Shown here: positions 1-5,210 of the stretch, piece after piece | Layout of the letters: every line of letters starts with the position of its first letter | Position numbering within the stretch: position 1 is the stretch's first letter | DNA from: CAYYYP01 sp964475985 | Lineage (GTDB): Bacteria; Bdellovibrionota; UBA1018; CAYHWW01 | Assembly (NCBI GenBank): GCA_964475985.1 | Contig: CAYYYP010000077.1 | Location: 1-9,740, forward strand | DNA: 9,740 nt | Direction: 5' to 3' | Translations under genes and position numbers: made by a program | The notes under the pieces: model-generated | Told to the model about the DNA's origin: nothing | Databases searched by the model: none | Seen by the model: only the letters and a program-made list of their open reading frames with translations

Positions 1-34
1 GCCACCTCAATTTCCTTGAAAGGAAATCAAGTGG
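1..34 (-). terminator. Hairpin downstream of the 267-aa gene, possible terminator
   Basis: An imperfect inverted repeat: outer arms GCCAC/GTGGC, a 3-4 base mismatch, then inner arms ATTTCCTT/AAGGAAAT. It lies about 50 bases past the stop of the 267-aa gene at 87. On the minus strand any T-run would fall outside the window, so terminator function cannot be judged. Confidence 0.3.
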
Positions 35-86
35 CTGCTGCTTGTTTGATAAATAAAATTAGTAGAGTGACAAATCGGGTAGAATT

Positions 87-890
87 TTAGGGAGGAAGTT
101 GATTGGTCCCATAAAGCTCTTCTGCCGCATCTGAATTCCACAGGCAGTTCATGCAATATCGAAAGTTACCATCCACGCAAAATACCCGATCCTCGCACCG
201 AGGGCATCGGCCCCCATGACTTGCCTTAAGATGTGGTTTGCTAACTTTAGGCATTTTGCGAGACTGAAGATCCATGATGGAAATAGTGCCCATAAGCTTA
301 AAGTTGCCTGCATCATCTAGTTTGAGGATACGAACGGGCCCATAGGCCGGCAGAATCCCTGTGGACGGTTTCTCTTTTACTGCTGAAGGAAGCTTTTGAG
401 ATTTATCCCCCTTCACTAGTAAGGAGATCGTCAACCAATTGCGGATTTTTTTGAGCGCTTCGACATACTGTTTTTGGGCAAACTGCTTTGAAAAACCGAG
501 ACTTGTCCCAACCTGAGAAAAACTTAATTCGTCTAAGAAGTATAAATTCAAAACCTTTGCCTGTACCGGTGAAATATCCGACTGACGCAGAATCTCAGCA
601 AATGAAGGCACTTGGTTGACGTTCTCCTTACTAGTGAAAGGTGGAGGTTCCATTACTCGGTCGGCCTCCTCGTTATCGGGAGCTTTCAACTCATTGGTTT
701 TACAATTGGCGTTTTCAAGCATTTCCCCGAAAAGGGGCAGATCTCTTTGGCCTACATAGTCTTGATTGCTATAGACCTCGCATTCATTGCAGAGCTTGCC
801 TTGCGCCCTCAGTTCTAGTGAATGGCAGGTCGTGCACTTGCCATGCTTAAATGGTTTTCTGATAGCGGCCTTTAATTTCAGCGATTTCAT
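87..890 (-). CDS. Double zinc-ribbon protein with sigma-70 region-4-like HTH
   Basis: A 267-aa predicted cytoplasmic DNA- or RNA-polymerase-associated regulator; I do not recognise a named family. Three parts are visible. An N-terminal ribbon has C19-x2-C22 and C34-x2-C37. A central segment (about residues 105-152, starting ISPVQAKVLNLYFLDELSF) reads like the region-4 helix-turn-helix of sigma factors or LuxR-type regulators, with 'LSFSQVGTSLGFSKQFAQK' as the HTH core. A C-terminal ribbon has C229-x2-C232 and C246-x2-C249. The C-terminal ribbon has the same CPRC-x13-CxNC spacing as the 67-aa protein at 2098-2301. The ATG at 890 follows GGAG by 7 bases. It has no sigma region 2, so it is not a complete sigma factor. 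It is the last gene of the left block, 184 bases after the preceding gene, and may have its own promoter. Confidence 0.75.
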   Translation of the reverse strand: MKSLKLKAAIRKPFKHGKCTTCHSLELRAQGKLCNECEVYSNQDYVGQRDLPLFGEMLENANCKTNELKAPDNEEADRVMEPPPFTSKENVNQVPSFAEILRQSDISPVQAKVLNLYFLDELSFSQVGTSLGFSKQFAQKQYVEALKKIRNWLTISLLVKGDKSQKLPSAVKEKPSTGILPAYGPVRILKLDDAGNFKLMGTISIMDLQSRKMPKVSKPHLKASHGGRCPRCEDRVFCVDGNFRYCMNCLWNSDAAEELYGTNQLPP

Positions 891-913
891 TTGGAATCTC
901 CAATTGAAAGTTC

Positions 914-932
914 TGACGTCGTTATGTGACGT
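914..932. promoter_or_regulatory. Possible operator: ACGTC-N7-GACGT dyad
   Basis: In the 184-base gap before the 267-aa gene, ACGTC (916-920) and GACGT (928-932) form a perfect inverted repeat. They overlap two direct copies of TGACGT (914-919 and 927-932). It sits 24-42 bases upstream of the ATG, where a repressor or activator could bind. A weak GGGTT/AACCC stem with a 7-base loop lies further upstream at 969-985 without a T-run. Function is inferred only from symmetry and position. Confidence 0.3.
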
Positions 933-1074
933 AGAATTTCTTTAGAAGAGTCCGCCGAAATGGCTGCTGGGTTTTATTTTAACCCAATCCCTCAGTAGGA
1001 CACCTTGACGATTAAAAATTGATAAAAGGCTCTTCCTGGTAGGTAAGCTTGCCTTTAATCGGAAAGAAGCGAAT

Positions 1075-1263
1075 TTATTTCGATTTATTATTTTCTTCGT
1101 TCGGCACGCTAGAGCCGATCATTGCGTAACGAGAAGGCTTGCCCTCATGAAAAGTCATCTGAATTTTTCCGAAGCTAACATTGAATCGGTGTGCAATCTC
1201 AATCCATAAATCAGCAATGGGAATTTGTTTTAATACTGCCGGCATCATTTTAATTTCACTCAT
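1075..1263 (-). CDS. Small hypothetical protein, 62 aa
   Basis: A 62-aa soluble protein. The ATG at 1263 is preceded by AGAGAGG about 8 bases upstream, a fair Shine-Dalgarno sequence. The middle segment FGKIQMTFHEGKPSRY has the rhythm of the small DUF2292/YezD-type proteins (aromatic-G, beta strand, H-x-G-K), but this is a visual resemblance only. The tail is Asn/Lys/Ser-rich. It starts 14 bases after the stop of the lipoprotein gene and so probably belongs to the same transcript. Function unknown. Confidence 0.6.
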   Translation of the reverse strand: MSEIKMMPAVLKQIPIADLWIEIAHRFNVSFGKIQMTFHEGKPSRYAMIGSSVPNEENNKSK

Positions 1264-1277
1264 TATGTATCCTCTCT

Positions 1278-1409
1278 CTATCGATCTTCCAGCTGGCCCT
1301 GGTGGTGGAGTAGATTCGGGAAATTTGTTTTCTCTTTTGGCGTGGTAGTGCAGCCCGTAATCGTGATGGTAGCAATAAATAGGGCTGTTATTAATATGGC
1401 GCTTTTCAT
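1278..1409 (-). CDS. Small lipoprotein, 43 aa
   Basis: A very short gene: the ATG at 1409 overlaps the preceding TAA stop by one base, and it ends at TAG 1278. The Shine-Dalgarno is among the strongest in the window (AAAGGAGAT, 6 bases before the ATG). The protein begins MKSAILITALFIATITITGC, a textbook type II signal peptide with lipobox I-T-G-C and lipidation at C20. That leaves a mature tail of only 24 residues (CTTTPKEK..., ending QLEDR). It would be anchored in the inner or outer membrane; Thr at +2 gives no Asp retention signal. It directly follows a small membrane-protein gene. That arrangement recalls phage spanin pairs, but the mature part lacks the Pro-rich character of Rz1, so this is only a possibility. 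Confidence 0.7.
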   Translation of the reverse strand: MKSAILITALFIATITITGCTTTPKEKTNFPNLLHHQGQLEDR

Positions 1410-1651
1410 TATAAGATCTCCTTTACTGGGTAAATTGACGGTGTTCTCGGACAAGGGGTAATCATCATGAATTTTTGTTCTAGTTTTACTTCACAGATCT
1501 GAGTGATTTTCTTTATCGGTCCAGTTATAAAAAAAACCAAAAGAAAGACAAACTCGTGGAGGATGATGGAAAGAATCAGGCCGAGAAGGAGACCATTGCT
1601 GCTTTTTCGGTCTTGAACGTTTTCGCTGTTTCGTGAAGCCTCGTAATTCAT
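1409..1651 (-). CDS. Small single-pass membrane protein, 80 aa
   Basis: An 80-aa protein with a hydrophilic N-terminus of about 19 residues, one hydrophobic helix (about 20-43, from GLLLGLILSIILHEFVFLLV) and a basic C-terminal part of about 37 residues. One or two passes are possible because the hydrophobic stretch is long. The start ATG overlaps the previous stop as ATGA (1648-1651), and AAAGG lies about 7 bases upstream. Its own TAA overlaps the ATG of the lipoprotein gene by one base. This tight coupling suggests a fixed production ratio with its neighbours. Family not recognised; holin-like or accessory membrane roles are open. Confidence 0.65.
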   Translation of the reverse strand: MNYEASRNSENVQDRKSSNGLLLGLILSIILHEFVFLLVFFITGPIKKITQICEVKLEQKFMMITPCPRTPSIYPVKEIL

Positions 1652-1806
1652 AATGGACCTTTCTTTTCTCGGAGAAGTTTTTGGTATCGATTTTCATTAA
1701 TGAGTGAGAGCCGATCATATGTTTGAATGTTTTCGCGATTCGCCTTTTCAATGGCGGTCCAGAAGGCCGCTAATGCCTGTACTAGTTTTTTAAATAATGC
1801 ATTCAT
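1648..1806 (-). CDS. Small helical protein, 52 aa, paralogue of upstream neighbour
   Basis: I place the start at ATG 1806, not at an in-frame ATG further upstream (1833), because GGAGGAG sits 4 bases before it and the ATG shares one base with the preceding TAA. The 52-aa product is mostly helix: an amphipathic N-terminal part (MNALFKKLVQALAAFWTAI) followed by a charged segment. It aligns without gaps to residues 52-92 of the 99-aa protein encoded just upstream. Shared positions include F-K-K, Q, I-acidic-basic-A, E, R and R-Y, about 10 identities in 41. The pair therefore probably arose by tandem duplication. Function unknown. Confidence 0.6.
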   Translation of the reverse strand: MNALFKKLVQALAAFWTAIEKANRENIQTYDRLSLINENRYQKLLREKKGPL

Positions 1807-2105
1807 TAAACTCCTCCACGAATGTGAAACCAATTTCGTGCATAGCGCTCATCAGTTGATTGCAATTGCCTGTTGTGAATGTCGGCGCCCTCTTGGACTG
1901 CCCGGTCTATCCGTTTCGCAAGCTTCATAATGATTTGCCCCACTTTCTTAAAAAAATTTGCGGCAGCTTTGATAAATTTCAAGAATTTCTTTTCAGACGT
2001 TACTGTTCTGTAGGACTTATCGAGTGGCATAACGTAAGGTCGCTCAAGGATTGGCAGTGAAATAGATTCTTCTGTCTGGATTGTGTTGGTTTGTAATTTA
2101 TCCAT
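1806..2105 (-). CDS. Helical hypothetical protein, 99 aa
   Basis: I choose ATG 2105 over ATG 2117 because AAAGGTGGG (2113-2121) lies 7 bases before it, the correct distance. The gene overlaps the end of the 67-aa zinc-ribbon gene by 8 bases in another frame. Residues 1-37 are polar and look unstructured. Residues 38-92 form a long amphipathic, Lys-rich helical region (FLKFIKAAANFFKKVGQIIM and on) that could lie on a membrane or mediate oligomers. There is no signal peptide. The second half matches the 52-aa product of the next gene. No known domain recognised. Confidence 0.6.
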   Translation of the reverse strand: MDKLQTNTIQTEESISLPILERPYVMPLDKSYRTVTSEKKFLKFIKAAANFFKKVGQIIMKLAKRIDRAVQEGADIHNRQLQSTDERYARNWFHIRGGV

Positions 2106-2301
2106 TTTTGAACCCACCTTTGATTGCTTTGTAGTTGGGATTTGTTTGAGTCAAAGTCACTACCTTCAAAGCCCAATTTGGAATTTGCGTTTCATAGTCA
2201 GGATCGAAGCTGGGACTGTAGTTACAGTTCACGCAGTAACTGTGACTCCTAAGAATTTCGTAGCTTGAGCAATTGCATCTAGGACATAAGGAAAGGATCA
2301 T
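2098..2301 (-). CDS. Zinc-ribbon protein, 67 aa
   Basis: First gene of the left block. An open frame reaches a GTG at 2385, but the real start is most likely ATG 2301, which is preceded by CGGAGGT 7 bases upstream; the GTG has no ribosome site. The 67-aa product opens with a zinc ribbon at C6-x2-C9 and C23-x2-C26 (CPRC-x13-CVNC), followed by about 40 residues without a recognised domain (contains NWALKVVTLTQ). The ribbon matches in spacing the C-terminal ribbon of the 267-aa protein at the other end of the block, pointing to a common origin or partner. Likely a small nucleic-acid or protein-binding factor. Confidence 0.65.
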   Translation of the reverse strand: MILSLCPRCNCSSYEILRSHSYCVNCNYSPSFDPDYETQIPNWALKVVTLTQTNPNYKAIKGGFKNG

Positions 2302-2334
2302 CGCGTTTACCTCCGGCGATTGTTTGTTTCCGAA

Positions 2335-2350
2335 CCGCAGTTTGTTGCGG
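2335..2350 (-). promoter_or_regulatory. Leader hairpin before the zinc-ribbon gene
   Basis: CCGCA and TGCGG pair around the 6-base loop ACAAAC in the untranslated leader, about 20 bases before the CGGAGGT ribosome site. It may modulate translation, or may simply be chance; there is no T-run. Confidence 0.2.
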
Positions 2351-2426
2351 CCCTCTCTCTTATGTAATTGCAAAAGTGTATTCACTTCGTGCCAACTGTA
2401 TGTAGTGATATGAAACTGTTATATAA

Positions 2427-2462
2427 ATTATATTTATGTCCGGAAATGCATACGTCCGGAAA
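2427..2462 (-). promoter_or_regulatory. Candidate promoter of the left block with 12-base direct repeat
   Basis: On the minus strand a perfect TATAAT lies at 2427-2432. Just upstream are two copies of TTTCCGGAC(A/G)TA, at 2435-2446 and 2451-2462. They match at 11 of 12 bases and repeat with a 16-base period. They occupy the spacer and -35 zone, and no good -35 hexamer is present. That fits a promoter needing an activator, or blocked by a repressor, that binds the repeats. The predicted leader to ATG 2301 is roughly 120 bases. The repeat is seen directly; its role is inferred. Confidence 0.4.
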
Positions 2463-2471
2463 AGAAGAAAA

Positions 2472-2489
2472 CATTCAAAAATTTGAATG
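2472..2489. repeat. Palindromic box, copy 1 (CATTCAAAAATTTGAATG)
   Basis: A perfect 8-base inverted repeat (CATTCAAA / TTTGAATG) around AA. The same 16-base core recurs exactly at 9513-9528 and 9613-9628, upstream of the YcaO operon. Here it lies about 50 bases upstream of the candidate promoter of the left block. Symmetry, length and position suit a dimeric DNA-binding protein. Confidence 0.55.
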
Positions 2490-2549
2490 GTGGATCTGCA
2501 AAAGATAATGAATTCGATTGGATCAGGTGATTCCCAGAAATCATGAAAA

Positions 2550-2565
2550 ATTCAAGAATTTGAAC
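2550..2565. repeat. Palindromic box, degenerate copy 2
   Basis: ATTCAAGAATTTGAAC matches the 16-base palindrome core at 14 positions. Its centre is 77 bases from the centre of copy 1. Probably a weaker binding site for the same protein. Confidence 0.4.
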
Positions 2566-2668
2566 GTAAGGAAATTGTTTCAATAACAAGACGGATATTT
2601 TAAAACACGATTCCTGCGGAGCAAATTACATCAAAAAATTATGCACTTGAATTCGAGGCAAATGCATC

Positions 2669-2842
2669 ATGAGTTTTTTTGAAATGAAAAAGCAGTCAAA
2701 ATTCTGGAAAATTATTTCGAAATGGCGGATTGCCGTTCAAAAAATTGAGCGAAAGCTTCTAAAACAAAGGGCTTGTGGTGAGTGCTTTTTTTACAGCCAT
2801 CTTGCGAAGGAGAGGCCGCTCGGTCGCTTTGACTTGTTTTGA
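2669..2842 (+). CDS. Possible small basic protein, 57 aa
   Basis: A plus-strand frame from ATG 2669 to TGA 2842, with GAGGC 9 bases before the ATG. The 57-aa product starts MSFFEMKKQSKFWKIISKW, is rich in Lys/Arg, and has one C-x2-C pair (ACGEC). It would be the only plus-strand gene and divergent from the left block, sharing its control region. Against it: the length is near what chance allows, an alternative minus-strand frame overlaps 2762-2842, and no family is recognised. Confidence 0.3.
   Translation: MSFFEMKKQSKFWKIISKWRIAVQKIERKLLKQRACGECFFYSHLAKERPLGRFDLF
2734..2751. repeat. Palindromic box, degenerate copy 3
   Basis: CGTTCAAAAAATTGAGCG has arms CGTTCAA / TTGAGCG that pair at 6 of 7 positions and resembles the palindrome family. 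It falls inside the possible 57-aa gene and could be chance. Confidence 0.2.
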
Positions 2843-3057
2843 TCCGTAGGAGGCAGCATCAATGCTTCGCAGGCTTGCGGTGCCTATAGGTCGGGGCCGA
2901 ATCTGAATTGAGCCCTCTGCAGCACTTTTTCGTTCTTTTCATTTTCTTTCAACCAATCCAGGAGGCGTTTGCTACCGCTCCCATGGCTGCGGTTGACGCG
3001 AGACTTGTTCTATCGCCCTGTTCTTTGCCGAATGGTGGTCTTCTTAGCCAGGATACG
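2762..3057 (-). pseudogene. Possible decayed gene after the nitroreductase gene
   Basis: Two adjacent minus-strand frames read protein-like but lack starts. The first continues in the nitroreductase frame after its TAA at 3058: a short piece, a TAG at 3010, then 41 codons (2887-3009, containing SKRLLDWLKENEKNEKVLQR) to a TAG at 2884. The second is a 59-codon open frame (2762-2938, containing TASLRSIDAASYGSKQVKA) ending at TAG 2759. The segment is noticeably more GC-rich than its surroundings, where chance open frames are commoner, so this is weak. A frameshifted and stop-interrupted remnant of a small gene is one explanation; non-coding 3' sequence is the other. Confidence 0.2.
2851..2885. 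other. Three-way-junction-like folded segment
   Basis: AGGCA (2851-2855) pairs perfectly with TGCCT (2881-2885). Between them lie two small hairpins, GCA-TCAA-TGC (2856-2865) and CGCA-GGCT-TGCG (2868-2879). The stems are short, so stability is doubtful. It lies in the GC-rich part of the gap between the two blocks. Confidence 0.25.
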
Positions 3058-3846
3058 TTACTTCAGAAATCCCTGTCGTTTAAGCGCCTGTAGGTAATTT
3101 TCCGAAAACAACTCAGTGTCGTCCTTGCGGTATTTAAGTTCCGTATAGATCTTGGCAAGGTTATCAACCTTTGCCACGGCCTGTCCCTGTAGTTCCAGAG
3201 ACTTGCGATAATACTCAAACTCTAGGGCCTCCCGGGGTTCGTAGTGCTTCAGAATCAATTCATCACTGACCTGTTGATATTGCTCCTCGTGAATGAAAGC
3301 TTCAGGCTGCAGCCGTGGCCTTTGGCTTGTCTCTATAGAGGCCGGATACCCCAACGCCAGCGTTGCAACCGGAATCACGCCTGAGGGGCATTTGAAGAAA
3401 TCTATTAAGGGAAGTGCCCGGACAAATGTTGCTCCCGAGTAGCAGCTTCCTAAGCCAAGTGACTGAGCTGCAATGACTGTATTTTGTGCGGCGCATAACG
3501 AATCAGCCATGCCCAATAAAAACCCCCATAGGTTTTTAAATCCGGGGTTTGCTTCTCTAAGCTCACACCATCGGGTTGTGCGGGATACATCTGCGCAGAA
3601 GGTCAGCACAACTGGGACGTTAAAAAACATCTTTTGGCCAAAATGAATTGCCGCCAGTTTTCTTATCCTGTCCTCATCCTTCGATACGAGGATGGTATAG
3701 TTCTGCAGATTTCCGCCAGTAGGAGCTCGCGCAGCAGCTTCTAAAATAGAATCAAGTACGTCGCTTGGTATCTTCTTTGAAGTAAAACTTCTCACGGACG
3801 ACCTTGCTAAAAGCGCCTCTATAGCTTGATTGGATTGGCTTTTCAT
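3058..3846 (-). CDS. NfsA-like FMN nitroreductase-family oxidoreductase
   Basis: 262 aa, the full usual length of NfsA/FRP-type flavin reductases. FMN-contact segments are visible: RSSVRSF (15-21), AARAPTGGNLQNY (38-50) and GLGSCYSGA (131-139). The C-terminal extension with KYRKDDTELF and a GF ending is typical of the NADPH-dependent NfsA branch. These soluble enzymes reduce nitro compounds, quinones or flavins; in some RiPP pathways more distant members oxidise azolines to azoles. The ATG overlaps the regulator stop as ATGA (3843-3846) with no clear ribosome site, so translation is likely coupled. It is the last gene of the YcaO operon. Its position beside a YcaO gene suggests a peptide-tailoring dehydrogenase. 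However, its sequence looks more like ordinary nitroreductase than McbC/SagB, so the substrate is open. Confidence 0.85.
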   Translation of the reverse strand: MKSQSNQAIEALLARSSVRSFTSKKIPSDVLDSILEAAARAPTGGNLQNYTILVSKDEDRIRKLAAIHFGQKMFFNVPVVLTFCADVSRTTRWCELREANPGFKNLWGFLLGMADSLCAAQNTVIAAQSLGLGSCYSGATFVRALPLIDFFKCPSGVIPVATLALGYPASIETSQRPRLQPEAFIHEEQYQQVSDELILKHYEPREALEFEYYRKSLELQGQAVAKVDNLAKIYTELKYRKDDTELFSENYLQALKRQGFLK

Positions 3847-5210
3847 TCGGACATAATTCCATAATTTTTGACATAGTAATGTAACAAACTTGGGACAATG
3901 CCCAATCTTCGAGCTGCTTCAGCTCGCGAGCTAGAAGCCCTGATTTGGACTTCGATGAATTTTTTTAATTCATCCTTCTGTTTTGTTTCGAGTGTTTTTA
4001 AGTCAGAGCCCGCCATGTCTCTATTGAAATATTTGCTGTCGAGATGCTCCACTTTAACGGTACTTCCTGTGCATCTTATAAGATGAGCTTCAACCATGTT
4101 TTTAAGCTCGCGGACATTTCCTGGCCATGTGTAGTTCATCAATATCGAGAGTGTTCTTCTTNNNNNNNNNNATCGTTTTTTGAATTCTTTTAATTTATTG
4201 TATTCATCCGTAAAGTGCGCAACTAACGGCTCAATGTCATCAATGCGATCCCGCAGTGGAGGAATTGAAATTGTTATGACGTTCAATCTATAAAATAGAT
4301 CTTCCCTAAATTTTCCTTCCTTAACCATCTGCTCCAGGTTTCTATGCGTAGCGGTAATGATGCGCACATCAACCTTCTCAGAGCGATTCGAACCTACGGG
4401 TTCAAACGTTTTCTCTTGTAAGACGCGTAGTAGCTTCGCTTGGAGATCGAGCGGCAAGTCACCGATTTCATCCAAAAAAATTGTGCCGCGATTTGCTAAT
4501 CGAAATTTTCCCGCTTGGGATTTGATGGCGCCGGTAAATGCGCCTTTTTCATGGCCGAAAAGAGTGGATTCAATAAGATTTGCCGGAATTGCGGCACAAT
4601 TGATGGCAATGAAAGGTTGGCCAGCACGATGGCTGACTCGATGAATAGAATTGGCGACGACTTCCTTTCCTGTTCCAGTCTCTCCTGTGATTAATAGAGT
4701 TTCGTTTTCATTTGCAAACTGTTCAATATTTCGAGCAACATTGGCCAATGCCTTCGATCTACCAATTAAACCATTTTTTCGAAGAATTGCTTCATCTTGT
4801 GTTCCCGATGACTCTTGAACTATTGGCTTGGTCGTTTGATCGAATTTTGCGCACAGGCTATCCAATCGGATTAGAAATTCACGTGGATCAATTTCCTTTT
4901 CGATATAGTCGACAACACCGGTGCGCATCGCTTCCTTCACAAGTTCCTTTGAATCATCGCAGGAATTCATGGCAATTATTTGATCAGGATTGAGTGACAA
5001 AATATTTCTAGATGTCTCGACTCCATTCATGCCGGGCATGAAGTAATCAACCAAAATCACAGAATATGGTTCATTGGCTCTCTTTAGTAACTCGATAGCA
5101 GCTGCTCCAGAGTTTGCGCCATTGGCAACATAGCCTTGGGACTCCAACAGATATTTCGTAGATGAAATATTTTCTTGATCGTCATCTACGATTAAAATTC
5201 GATGTTTCAC
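3843..5210 (-). CDS. NtrC-family sigma-54-dependent response regulator
   Basis: A cytoplasmic transcription activator of about 455 aa with the complete three-part plan. The receiver domain (1-120) has acidic pocket D10/D11, phospho-acceptor D55 (VILVDYFMPG) and K105. The AAA+ domain (about 148-380) has Walker A GETGTGKE (176-183), the sigma-54 contact loop GAFTGA (223-228), Walker B TIFLDEIGDLP (243-253) and WPGNVRE (362-368). A Fis-type DNA-binding helix-turn-helix (about 426-452) ends the protein. It starts at GTG 5210, overlapping the kinase stop (GTGA), with AAGGAG 8 bases upstream. Ten N bases at 4162-4171 hide residues 347-350; the frame and family length agree on both sides, so the gene is probably intact. 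It is paired with the kinase, and a sigma-54 promoter precedes the operon, so self-activation is likely. Confidence 0.93.
   Translation of the reverse strand: MKHRILIVDDDQENISSTKYLLESQGYVANGANSGAAAIELLKRANEPYSVILVDYFMPGMNGVETSRNILSLNPDQIIAMNSCDDSKELVKEAMRTGVVDYIEKEIDPREFLIRLDSLCAKFDQTTKPIVQESSGTQDEAILRKNGLIGRSKALANVARNIEQFANENETLLITGETGTGKEVVANSIHRVSHRAGQPFIAINCAAIPANLIESTLFGHEKGAFTGAIKSQAGKFRLANRGTIFLDEIGDLPLDLQAKLLRVLQEKTFEPVGSNRSEKVDVRIITATHRNLEQMVKEGKFREDLFYRLNVITISIPPLRDRIDDIEPLVAHFTDEYNKLKEFKKRXXXXRRTLSILMNYTWPGNVRELKNMVEAHLIRCTGSTVKVEHLDSKYFNRDMAGSDLKTLETKQKDELKKFIEVQIRASSSRAEAARRLGIVPSLLHYYVKNYGIMSE
4162..4171. other. Assembly gap of 10 N
   Basis: Ten undetermined bases inside the AAA+ part of the response regulator, in the variable linker before the WPGNVRE motif. 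The reading frame continues correctly on both sides, and the distance fits the family, so few if any bases are missing. A run of exactly ten N may still be a placeholder of arbitrary length. Confidence 0.95.

Noticed and set aside
2098..2385. GTG start at 2385 for the zinc-ribbon protein, giving 95 aa
   Set aside because: No ribosome site precedes it, while ATG 2301 has CGGAGGT at 7 bases and places the zinc ribbon directly at the N-terminus.
2369..2394. A second sigma-54 promoter, from TGGCACG (2388-2394) and TTGCA (2369-2373) on the minus strand
   Set aside because: GG and GC are 20 bases apart instead of 10. I found no other GG-N10-GC pair on the minus strand in 2302-2460.
2472..2565. The repeated palindromes as a CRISPR array
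   Set aside because: The copies are few, far apart, unequally spaced, and no cas gene is present.
2908..3093. Plus-strand 61-codon frame with a hydrophobic N-terminus
   Set aside because: It starts only with TTG, has no ribosome site, and runs antisense into the end of the well-supported nitroreductase gene.
3058..3846. Calling the nitroreductase a SagB/McbC azoline dehydrogenase
   Set aside because: The FMN-site segments and C-terminal extension resemble the NfsA branch; operon context alone does not justify the name.
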